Below, in pieces: positions 1 to 5,537 of a stretch of 5,537 bases of DNA (position 1 is the stretch's first letter; every line of letters begins with the position of its first letter). The stretch is from Clostridiales bacterium (lineage in GTDB: Bacteria; Bacillota; Clostridia; Lachnospirales; Lachnospiraceae): the NCBI GenBank assembly GCA_021203115.1, contig JAJQBV010000236.1:1-5537 (forward strand). Reading direction: 5' to 3'. The translations under genes and the position numbers were made by a program. Under the pieces are notes generated by a model. It was not told where the DNA came from, ran no database searches, and saw only the letters and a list, made by a program, of their open reading frames with translations.

Positions 1-2621
1 AGCAGGGATTCGTTCGGCATCTCCAGCACTGCCTCCTCCATGGCTTCACGAAGCAGCTCGTCCTGCTGTGTCTCGGTGACCTGATCCCATCCGGAGGTTT
101 TTTCGAGACGGGTACAGTATTTTTGGAGAATCGAGTGGAACATCGTTCCCATATCCAGATTCTCAAAGGTAAACTCCCTGCGGTCAGCCAGCTTCAGGCC
201 GTATTCCAGAAAATGCGCAAACGCACACCGGGCATAGAGCTCCAACCGGGTCACGGAGTTGACCAGCACCGTCCCATACAACAGCCGCGCGAGATCAGCC
301 TCCAGAAATTCCCCCGTGTATGCCTGAAAACGGGCCTCAAACATCCGCTGAATCTGCGGTGCATACTCCCCGTTTTCCATGTACCAGCGATGCAAAGCCT
401 TCCACTCCTCCATATTCTGTCCCGCCTGATCCGTATCTCCGATCAGCGTCAGCCCGCGCAGGTAGGTCTCCACGCTGCTCTTTGCCGTCATCGGGGGCAT
501 GGAGGCGTCCGCCGCGATTTCTTCCACGGTCAGTTTCGGGAACATCTTTTGCAGCACGCCGATCAGGTAGGACGGCCGCACCGCTTTGCCGCCCCCGTCC
601 ATTCGCGCATAGGTCAGATACAGGGCGTCAGAAGGCTTTGTCAGGTTCAGATAGAGATAAAAACGCTGTAAAAACACCTGCTCCCGCTCTCCCGGCGCAA
701 GCTCCATCCGATTGGACTCCATCCTCTCCCGGTCATATTGGGACAAAATACTCTGCCGTGACGGTTTTTTCGGAATCACGCCGTCGTTGACTCCCATGAA
801 AAACAGAACCTTTATCCCATCCATGCGGGTCCGCTCGATATCACCGAGTATCACACAGTCGCTCCCCTGCGGGATTGCCCCTACCTTTGCCGAGGCGAAT
901 CCGGCCTCCAGAACATCCGTGTAATCCTCAATCGTCAGTCTTTCCTCTCCAAGCAGATCTACCATCTTGTCAAAGAGATCGATGACTATTTTATAGATCT
1001 GGCGGTATTCGGCGGCGAGAATCTCCTGACCGGACTCTTCAAACTCCTCCTTTTGTTTGCGCAGCTGCCCCTCCGCCTCCGTCCGGCAGAGAAGCGCGTA
1101 GAGTGTTTCCGTCCGCTCGCGGACAGACACATCCTTTTTCCGCAATTCCCCGATTATGTCACCGGTCAGCTCCCAAAAGCGTTCCCTCAGATGATTTAAC
1201 TGCTCCAGCACGGACTGCTCATATTCACTGTCCTCCGGAACCCGCCCGTGCCGGTGAAACGGTTTGATAAAACGCTTTTTCCACTTTGCCGCGCCTCGAA
1301 TTCCCTTCTCAATGCAGTAATTCTCCAGCAGATCCGTTTCGTCGGGCGAAAATCCGCAGAGGCCCGTCCGCAGGAAGCGGAAAACACTCTCATAGCTGTA
1401 ATCGGTCCGCGCCATCTCCATCGCCGCCCGGATCAATTCGATCAGCGGATGATACAGAACGGACTGTTTTTTGTCCGCAAAATACGGGATATCATAGCGG
1501 GAAAACACCGAATCCGCGTATCTCTCATAGCAATCCACATTGCCGCTGACAATGGCAAAATCGCCGTAATGATAGCCCTTTTCCCGAACCAGCATGCCGA
1601 TCGCCGCCGCAGTAAAATCAAGCTCCGCCCGCGGGGAAGCCAGCGAACAGAGGCGCAAATGGTCCCCGCAGCCTGTCTCATAGGTGAGGCAGCGCGCGCG
1701 AAACAGATTCTGCTCCAGATGCGCCAGAACCGGATTCCCTGCAAAGCGGCTGTGTTCCCGCGCCTCGATCCGGATCGGCTCCGCAATTTCAAAAGCCGCC
1801 TCCCGTGCCGCGTCCACCAGCGCATGAAACATCTTATGGCTCATATAAAACAGCTCCTGTATCTGCGCTTTACCGCGGAATGTGCTGTCTGCCGCACGCA
1901 TCCCGGCGCGATAGACCGGTTCCCTCAGATCCAGAGTCACGGTCACGTAGATGTCGGAGACCAGTCCCATCAGTCTCCGGAGCAGGTTCATCTGCACCGG
2001 TGTAAATCCCGTGTATCCATCAAAAACGAGAACCGCCCCCTTTAAAAGAGCGGATTCATCCGCCACATCCTCCAGCACCTCCAGTACCTTCTCCGCCGTC
2101 ACATAGTCCTCTCCGAGATAATCGTCAAACGCGCGGTAGACCTGTAAAATGTCCTGCAATTTCATGGAGAGCGCGGAATCATCATGAAGATTACAGAGAA
2201 AATCCTCCAGATCTTCCGGAGAAATACCGTACTGCATCAGCTCGGAGATCACGGATTTCAGTTCACCGATGTATCCCATCTTCGTCAGGTTCCCCTTAAG
2301 GATCGTCAGCTTGTTCTCCTTTTCCTCCACGATTCTGCGCAGTACCAGACTTTTCCCCGTCTCCTCCATCACGGTCTGGTGAATGCCGAGCTCGTCAAAG
2401 ACACGGTAGGCCAGCCGCTCAAAGCTGACCACATCGACATTCATGATCACGTGGTCTGCCGAGCAGTCCACAAGGCGTCTCTGTGTCTTCATGGTAAACT
2501 GCTCCGGCACCACAACAAAATAATGCTGATACGGCGCACGATCAGCCATATCAGCGATTTTTCGATAAATGTATTCGGATTTTCTACTGCCGGAGTTCCC
2601 GTATATGAAGGTAAGAGCCAT
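1..2621 (-). CDS. addB: ATP-dependent helicase/nuclease subunit B (AddB), 3' end outside window
   Basis: AddB is the second subunit of the Firmicute AddAB helicase-nuclease, which processes double-strand breaks and recognises Chi for recombination repair. The window holds 873 codons plus 2 nt, without a stop; B. subtilis AddB has about 1,166 residues, so roughly the last quarter is missing. Landmarks in order: a Walker A region GNSGSRKS at residues 8-15, VVPEQFT at 37-43, LVFDGYTGFTPVQ around Asp201, FFMGVNDGVIP around 607-617, and SVTRLELYARCAFAHF with Cys799. Cys799 matches the first of the four iron-sulfur cluster cysteines (Cys801 in B. subtilis). GTMFHSIL, with His829, opens the RecB-type nuclease domain. 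The other three cysteines and most nuclease residues lie outside. Walker A has Arg13 where Gly is expected (GSRKS rather than GSGKS). AddB is not the translocating motor in AddAB, so the effect may be mild. addA is expected next, to the left. Start ATG at 2621 with a good ribosome site. Confidence 0.95.
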   Translation of the reverse strand, partial: MALTFIYGNSGSRKSEYIYRKIADMADRAPYQHYFVVVPEQFTMKTQRRLVDCSADHVIMNVDVVSFERLAYRVFDELGIHQTVMEETGKSLVLRRIVEEKENKLTILKGNLTKMGYIGELKSVISELMQYGISPEDLEDFLCNLHDDSALSMKLQDILQVYRAFDDYLGEDYVTAEKVLEVLEDVADESALLKGAVLVFDGYTGFTPVQMNLLRRLMGLVSDIYVTVTLDLREPVYRAGMRAADSTFRGKAQIQELFYMSHKMFHALVDAAREAAFEIAEPIRIEAREHSRFAGNPVLAHLEQNLFRARCLTYETGCGDHLRLCSLASPRAELDFTAAAIGMLVREKGYHYGDFAIVSGNVDCYERYADSVFSRYDIPYFADKKQSVLYHPLIELIRAAMEMARTDYSYESVFRFLRTGLCGFSPDETDLLENYCIEKGIRGAAKWKKRFIKPFHRHGRVPEDSEYEQSVLEQLNHLRERFWELTGDIIGELRKKDVSVRERTETLYALLCRTEAEGQLRKQKEEFEESGQEILAAEYRQIYKIVIDLFDKMVDLLGEERLTIEDYTDVLEAGFASAKVGAIPQGSDCVILGDIERTRMDGIKVLFFMGVNDGVIPKKPSRQSILSQYDRERMESNRMELAPGEREQVFLQRFYLYLNLTKPSDALYLTYARMDGGGKAVRPSYLIGVLQKMFPKLTVEEIAADASMPPMTAKSSVETYLRGLTLIGDTDQAGQNMEEWKALHRWYMENGEYAPQIQRMFEARFQAYTGEFLEADLARLLYGTVLVNSVTRLELYARCAFAHFLEYGLKLADRREFTFENLDMGTMFHSILQKYCTRLEKTSGWDQVTETQQDELLREAMEEAVLEMPNESL

Positions 2622-2626
2622 TATGA

Positions 2627-2633
2627 TCCTTCT
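2627..2633 (-). promoter_or_regulatory. addB ribosome binding site
   Basis: AGAAGGA lies 5 nt before the ATG at 2621. An in-frame TAG at 2639-2637 excludes a longer protein, so the addB start is well fixed. Confidence 0.75.
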
Positions 2634-2653
2634 TTCCTATGAGTTTGTCTGTC

Positions 2654-2710
2654 TCACGACACTTTCATTGCGAAGTATACCAACACGACTGCGCCGAGCA
2701 CGATGCGGTA
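2654..2710 (-). other. Orphaned in-frame tail of uppP beyond the TGA
   Basis: Reading on in the uppP frame after the TGA at 2713-2711 gives YRIVLGAVVLVYFAMKVS and then a second TGA at 2656-2654. This is a hydrophobic segment of the kind that forms the last helix of UppP, and YRIVLG fits the usual start of that helix in Firmicute members. Changing TGA to TGG at residue 259 would restore a normal C-terminus. It would also leave a 32-nt gap to addB, more typical of an operon than the apparent 89 nt. Confidence 0.75.
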
Positions 2711-3478
2711 TCAACCGAACACTTTAAAATCATGCTTTCGGATATAGGACATCAGGAAGCGGATCGCGGCAATCGAGACAAGAAATGCCACCGCCATTCC
2801 GACCGCCAGCAGCAAAAGCTCATTCGCCTGAAATGCACCGTCATATTTCAGCAGCTTGATCGCGCTGCCGCCCACCATGGCGGGAATCGCCAGAAAGAAG
2901 GTAAATCGTGCCGCCGTCGTCCGGGAAATTCCCAGCAAAAGAGAGCCGATGATGGTGGAACCGGAGCGCGAAGTCCCCGGAAACACCGCCGCGATCATCT
3001 GAAATATACCAATGAGAAAGGCCTGCCCGTAGGAGATCTCCTCAATGGAGTTCACGGAAGGCTCCTTCCCGCGGTCTTTGTTTTCTATCACAATAAAAAC
3101 GATGCCGACCAGAATCAGCATGACCGCAACCGTGCGGAAGTTATAAAACAGTTCCGTAAAAACATCATCCCAGAGGACGCCCACGACGCCCGCCGGGATA
3201 GATGCCACGATAATTTTCAGCCACATACTGCACTTTGCGCGATCCGGACGGATCCCGTGATCCCGCTTCAGCGGAATCAGATCCCGAAAATAGACTGCGA
3301 TGACCGCCAGAATCGCTCCGAGCTGAATCACCACAAGGAACAGATCCCAGAATGCATCGCTCACATCCAGCGTCACAAACTCATCGAGAAGGATCATGTG
3401 GCCGGTGCTGCTGACCGGCAGCCACTCGGTAATACCCTCCACAATGCCAAACAGGATCGCTTTCCATATTTCAATCAT
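2711..3478 (-). CDS. uppP: Undecaprenyl-diphosphatase (UppP/BacA), C-terminally truncated by TGA
   Basis: This polytopic membrane enzyme dephosphorylates undecaprenyl diphosphate to regenerate the lipid carrier for peptidoglycan and other wall polymers, and it contributes to bacitracin resistance. Numbering from the upstream ATG at 3487 matches E. coli BacA exactly. Motif 1 is EGITEWLPVSSTGH, with Glu17, Glu21, Ser27 and His30. Motif 2 is PGTSRSGST at 170-178, with the key Arg174. Several hydrophobic helices run through the protein. The ribosome binding site favours the ATG at 3478 (residue 4 in this numbering). The ORF stops at TGA after KHDFKVFG, where related proteins usually continue with an aromatic residue and one more helix. 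The 18 codons beyond the TGA still encode that helix (see next entry). The enzyme may therefore be truncated, rely on TGA readthrough, or be recently inactivated; both catalytic motifs are intact. Expected full length is about 277 residues. Confidence 0.93.
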   Translation of the reverse strand: MIEIWKAILFGIVEGITEWLPVSSTGHMILLDEFVTLDVSDAFWDLFLVVIQLGAILAVIAVYFRDLIPLKRDHGIRPDRAKCSMWLKIIVASIPAGVVGVLWDDVFTELFYNFRTVAVMLILVGIVFIVIENKDRGKEPSVNSIEEISYGQAFLIGIFQMIAAVFPGTSRSGSTIIGSLLLGISRTTAARFTFFLAIPAMVGGSAIKLLKYDGAFQANELLLLAVGMAVAFLVSIAAIRFLMSYIRKHDFKVFG

Positions 3479-3487
3479 ATCACACAT

Positions 3488-3493
3488 TCCTTT
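3488..3493 (-). promoter_or_regulatory. uppP ribosome binding site overlapping the AraC stop
   Basis: AAAGGA overlaps the TAA stop of the AraC ORF (TAAAGGA) and lies 9 nt before the ATG at 3478. It directly abuts the upstream ATG at 3487 and so cannot serve it well. This favours the start at 3478. It also suggests that uppP translation is coupled to ribosomes finishing the AraC frame. Confidence 0.6.
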
Positions 3494-3791
3494 ACTGATT
3501 CCGATACGCCGCCGGCGTGACCCCGAACAGTTTTTTAAACTGCCGGTTAAAATGCTCCACGCTGGGATATCCGGACTCCTCCGCGATCTGCTCTATGGTG
3601 GAGCCCTTTGTCTTCAGCATATTGCAGGCATGCTGCATCCGTATCCCCGTGACGATAGAGGAAAACGACTTCCCTGTTTTTTCTTTTATATGTTTTGACA
3701 GATACGGGACAGACAGGAAAAACTCCTCCGAGAGGCGCTGCAGGGTCACCGTATCATAGTGTGTCTGGATATAATTCATGATCTCGCGCAT
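3492..3791 (-). CDS. AraC-type DNA-binding domain, probable -1 frameshift extension of leuA
   Basis: The 99-residue ORF is a complete AraC/XylS C-terminal DNA-binding domain. Helix-turn-helix 1 lies at about residues 16-38 (TLQRLSEEFFLSVPYLSKHI) and helix-turn-helix 2 at about 65-90, ending in the family signature GYPSVEHFNRQFKKLFGVTP. The ligand-binding and dimerisation domain that normally precedes it (about 150-200 residues) is absent. Independent translation looks poor: no Shine-Dalgarno lies before the ATG at 3791, and that ATG sits in the loop of a GC-rich hairpin. A second ATG at 3779 has only a weak GAG upstream. The reading frame is open upstream through the leuA poly-A run to a TGA at 3890-3888, with no ATG, GTG or TTG. 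It lies in the -1 frame of leuA, so a shift would give LeuA-LNLDPR-AraC of about 662 residues. Alternatives are a weakly coupled stand-alone regulator or the remnant of a longer AraC gene. The domain call is secure; the mode of expression is inferred. Confidence 0.85.
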   Translation of the reverse strand: MREIMNYIQTHYDTVTLQRLSEEFFLSVPYLSKHIKEKTGKSFSSIVTGIRMQHACNMLKTKGSTIEQIAEESGYPSVEHFNRQFKKLFGVTPAAYRNQ

Positions 3792-3818
3792 GCGCGGATC
3801 AAGGTTCAGTTTTTTTTT
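3779..3818 (-). promoter_or_regulatory. Candidate -1 frameshift signal: A9C slippery run plus hairpin
   Basis: Minus-strand positions 3818-3810 are nine A, followed by C at 3809. In the leuA frame the codons are GCA AAA AAA AAC TGA, so both A AAA AAA (3818-3812) and A AAA AAC (3815-3809) are correctly phased X XXY YYZ heptamers. A 7-nt spacer (TGAACCT, 3808-3802) leads to a hairpin. Its lower stem is TGATC (3801-3797) with GATCA (3783-3779), its upper stem CGCG (3796-3793) with CGCG (3788-3785), with loop CATG and one bulged A at 3784. Slippery site, 5-9 nt spacer and stable stem are the three parts of known bacterial -1 frameshift signals such as dnaX. After the shift, translation continues with CTG AAC CTT GAT CCG CGC into the AraC ORF. 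An A9 run can also cause RNA polymerase slippage with the same result. The layout is seen directly; activity is inferred. Confidence 0.6.
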
Positions 3819-5479
3819 GCCGCACAGTCCAGCAGATGGTTCACCGCCACGGAAAGCGCATGGATGGATGCCTTGACGATATCGCCGTCAAACCCGACAC
3901 CCCAGTGCATCCGGCCCTCCGCATCCTCAATGCCGATGTAGGAAGCCGCCTGGGAAGCAGAGCCCTGGGAAAGCGCATGCTCCTCATAAACCTGCAGCTT
4001 GTATTCTGTGTTAAAATACTGCTTCAGTGCATTGCTGGCCGCGTCAAGACGCCCGTTTCCGGAGGCGATCACCGTGTCTTCCTTTCCGTCGCAGGTCACC
4101 GTCATCTCCGCCCGGATCCCCTGAACCTGCTGGAAATGGCAGGCCTTCACCGAGAAATGCTCCTGATAGAGGAAATATTTCGCGCGGAAAACCTCATAAA
4201 TCTTCTGCGGTGAGAGTTCCTTGTGCTCCACATCGGAGACATGCTTTACCGCATAGCCCACATCCTCCCGCATCTTTGCCGGAAGCACAAGTCCGAAGTG
4301 ATTCTTCAGGACATAGCTGACGCCGCCCTTTCCGGACTGGCTGTTGATACGGATCACATCCGAATCGTAGGTGCGCCCCACATCCTTCGGATCGATCGGC
4401 AGATAGGGAACATCCCACCGCTCGGTTCCTTTCTCCTCCCGGTAGGCAAGCCCCTTGGCAATGGCATCCTGATGCGAACCGGAAAACGCGGTAAACACGA
4501 GCTGTCCCGCATAGGGGTGACGCGGGGAAATCTGCATCTGGGTCAGCCGCTCATAGGTGGAGGACAGACGGTTCATATCCGAGAAATCCAGCTCCGGATC
4601 AATCCCGTGGGAAAACATATTCATACCGAGCGTGACGATGTCCACATTGCCGGTCCGCTCTCCGTTGCCGAACAGCGTACCCTCGATGCGGTCCGCACCC
4701 GCCAGAACACCGAGTTCGGAAGTCGCCACCCCGGTCCCGCGGTCGTTGTGCGGGTGGATGGAAAGCACCACGGAATCCCGGTACTTCATATTTTTGTGCA
4801 TATACTCTACCTGGCTGGCGAAAATATGCGGCATCGCATTCTCCACCGTGGCCGGAAGGTTGATCACTGCCTTGTGATCTGGCGTCGGCTGCCAGACATC
4901 GAGAACCGCATTGCAGACCTCCAGCGCATACTCCATCTCCGTGCCGGTAAAACTCTCGGGGCTGTACTGGAAAGCTATGTCGCCCTCCTCCTTCGCCGCA
5001 AGCTCCTTTAACAGCTTCGCACCGTTTACCGCGATCTCCTTCACATGCTCCTTATCCTTGCGGAAAACCTGCTCGCGCTGCGCCACGGACACGGAATTGT
5101 ACACATGAACGATGGCATGCTTTACACCCTTGATCGCCTCAAACGTCTTTTTTATGATATGCTCCCGCGCCTGTGTTAAGACCTGAATCGTCACATCGTC
5201 CGGAATCATATCGCGCTCGATGATCGTCCGAAGGAACTCATACTCTGTCTCGGAAGCGGCCGGGAATCCGACCTCGATGATCTTGAATCCCACATCCAGA
5301 AGCATCTGGTAAAACTCAATCTTCTCCTCCAGACCCATAGGCTCGATCAGGGCCTGGTTGCCGTCGCGCAGATCCACGCTGCACCAGATCGGTGCTTTCT
5401 CTATCTCCGTCTTTTTCACCCAGTCATAGGTCATATCCGGAGGCAAAAAATAAGGTATCGCGTATTTTTCACAATTCAT
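3806..5479 (-). CDS. leuA: 2-isopropylmalate synthase (LeuA, long form)
   Basis: This enzyme condenses acetyl-CoA with 2-oxoisovalerate to 2-isopropylmalate, the first committed step of leucine synthesis in the cytosol. The 557-residue protein fits the longer LeuA type. The TIM-barrel catalytic domain opens with CSVDLRDGNQ (catalytic Arg38-Asp39). Metal-binding His242 and His244 lie in SIHPHNDRG, and Asn278 in GNGERTGN completes the site. The segment from about residue 420 to the end is the leucine-binding regulatory domain, with the GNGRLDAA signature, so feedback inhibition by leucine is expected. The ATG at 5479 is preferred over a GTG at 5488 on ribosome-site grounds. It is the first gene of the operon here, and leuB, leuC and leuD are not in the window. 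The 3' end is odd: the codons GCA AAA AAA AAC TGA form an A9 slippery run just before the stop, followed by a hairpin and a -1-frame AraC domain (see separate entries). Identity is very secure. Confidence 0.97.
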   Translation of the reverse strand: MNCEKYAIPYFLPPDMTYDWVKKTEIEKAPIWCSVDLRDGNQALIEPMGLEEKIEFYQMLLDVGFKIIEVGFPAASETEYEFLRTIIERDMIPDDVTIQVLTQAREHIIKKTFEAIKGVKHAIVHVYNSVSVAQREQVFRKDKEHVKEIAVNGAKLLKELAAKEEGDIAFQYSPESFTGTEMEYALEVCNAVLDVWQPTPDHKAVINLPATVENAMPHIFASQVEYMHKNMKYRDSVVLSIHPHNDRGTGVATSELGVLAGADRIEGTLFGNGERTGNVDIVTLGMNMFSHGIDPELDFSDMNRLSSTYERLTQMQISPRHPYAGQLVFTAFSGSHQDAIAKGLAYREEKGTERWDVPYLPIDPKDVGRTYDSDVIRINSQSGKGGVSYVLKNHFGLVLPAKMREDVGYAVKHVSDVEHKELSPQKIYEVFRAKYFLYQEHFSVKACHFQQVQGIRAEMTVTCDGKEDTVIASGNGRLDAASNALKQYFNTEYKLQVYEEHALSQGSASQAASYIGIEDAEGRMHWGVGFDGDIVKASIHALSVAVNHLLDCAAKKN

Positions 5480-5487
5480 CTCTCTCA

Positions 5488-5491
5488 CTCC
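5488..5491 (-). promoter_or_regulatory. leuA ribosome binding site that decides the start
   Basis: GGAG lies 8 nt before the ATG at 5479. An in-frame GTG at 5488 would give a protein three residues longer, but it overlaps this GGAG and so has no ribosome binding site of its own. The ATG is therefore the better start. Confidence 0.7.
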
Positions 5492-5512
5492 GTTTCTTAA
5501 AACTGCTTATAA

Positions 5513-5521
5513 ACTATATCA
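5513..5521 (-). promoter_or_regulatory. Candidate extended -10 promoter upstream of leuA
   Basis: On the minus strand the sequence TGATATAGT fits an extended -10 element (TGn followed by a hexamer matching TATAAT at five of six positions). An overlapping alternative, TATAAG, lies at about 5506-5511 with only a weak -35 candidate. Transcription would start near 5505 and leave a leader of roughly 25 nt before the leuA ATG, too short for a T-box or leucine attenuator. The window ends just upstream, so the -35 region of the first candidate and any more distal promoter with a regulatory leader cannot be seen. Confidence 0.35.
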
Positions 5522-5537
5522 CGATACTTCCGAAAAT

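Noticed and set aside
1248..2045. Plus-strand ORF of 265 codons opposite addB, and shorter ORFs at 123-671, 320-790 and 712-924
   Set aside because: All lie opposite a continuous, well-conserved AddB frame. Their translations are Arg/His/Pro-rich and motif-free, which is typical of antisense shadows in a moderately GC-rich genome.
2711..2713. TGA decoded as Trp under an alternative genetic code
   Set aside because: TGG encodes Trp at expected sites in LeuA, UppP and AddB, and TGA is the natural stop of leuA, so genome-wide reassignment is not supported.
2639..3520. Plus-strand ORF of 293 codons opposite uppP
   Set aside because: It is antisense to uppP, whose catalytic motifs are unmistakable. 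The translation is rich in His, Arg, Asp and Gln, as expected from reading a membrane protein gene backwards, and shows no recognisable domain.
3779..3818. Intrinsic terminator for plus-strand transcription (hairpin followed by T9)
   Set aside because: On the plus strand the T-run starts about 8 nt after the stem rather than directly after it, and no plus-strand gene needs termination here. On the minus strand no U-tract follows the hairpin, so it is not a leuA terminator either.
4223..5011. Plus-strand ORF of 262 codons opposite leuA
   Set aside because: It is antisense to the catalytic core of leuA and has no recognisable domain or convincing ribosome site.
5480..5537. T-box or leucine attenuator leader before leuA
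   Set aside because: Only 58 nt upstream of the ATG are visible, and they hold a plausible promoter but no T-box sequence or terminator-like stem. A leader further upstream cannot be excluded.

Overview
The window looks like part of a chromosomal operon from a Gram-positive anaerobe of the class Clostridia, most likely a Lachnospiraceae-type organism. This rests on the long-form LeuA, an AddB-type (not RecB/RecC-type) recombination subunit, a BacA-type UppP, AGGAGG-like ribosome binding sites and a moderately GC-rich composition. The family assignment is inference from protein style, not a database match. TGG is used for Trp and TGA for stop, so the standard bacterial code applies.

Everything real lies on the minus strand, so the genes read from right to left. 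A candidate extended -10 promoter near 5513-5521 is followed by leuA (2-isopropylmalate synthase, 5479-3806). Next come a short ORF for a bare AraC-type DNA-binding domain (3791-3492), uppP (undecaprenyl-diphosphatase, 3478-2711) and the first 873 codons of addB (2621 to the left edge, continuing outside). Spacings are 14, 13 and 89 nt with no terminator between them, so one transcript is likely. The long plus-strand ORFs are antisense shadows.

The most interesting spot is the leuA/araC junction. The last sense codons of leuA form a run of nine A followed by C. In the leuA frame this makes two overlapping classic -1 slippery heptamers (A AAA AAA and A AAA AAC), directly before the TGA stop. 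Seven nucleotides downstream is a GC-rich hairpin. Its loop holds the only usable ATG of the AraC ORF, which has no ribosome binding site. The AraC ORF lies exactly in the -1 frame and is open from the slippery run onward. A -1 ribosomal frameshift, or transcriptional slippage adding one A, would give a LeuA::AraC fusion of about 662 residues. That would put a DNA-binding domain directly after LeuA's leucine-sensing regulatory domain. I propose this as a possible leucine-responsive bifunctional enzyme/regulator. The sequence signals are visible; the function is inference.

Two further oddities lie downstream. UppP ends at a TGA exactly where the family usually has an aromatic residue, often Trp, and 18 more in-frame codons still encode its final membrane helix. 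AddB carries Arg in place of the last Gly of its Walker A motif. Both can be explained by single G-to-A changes on the coding strand.
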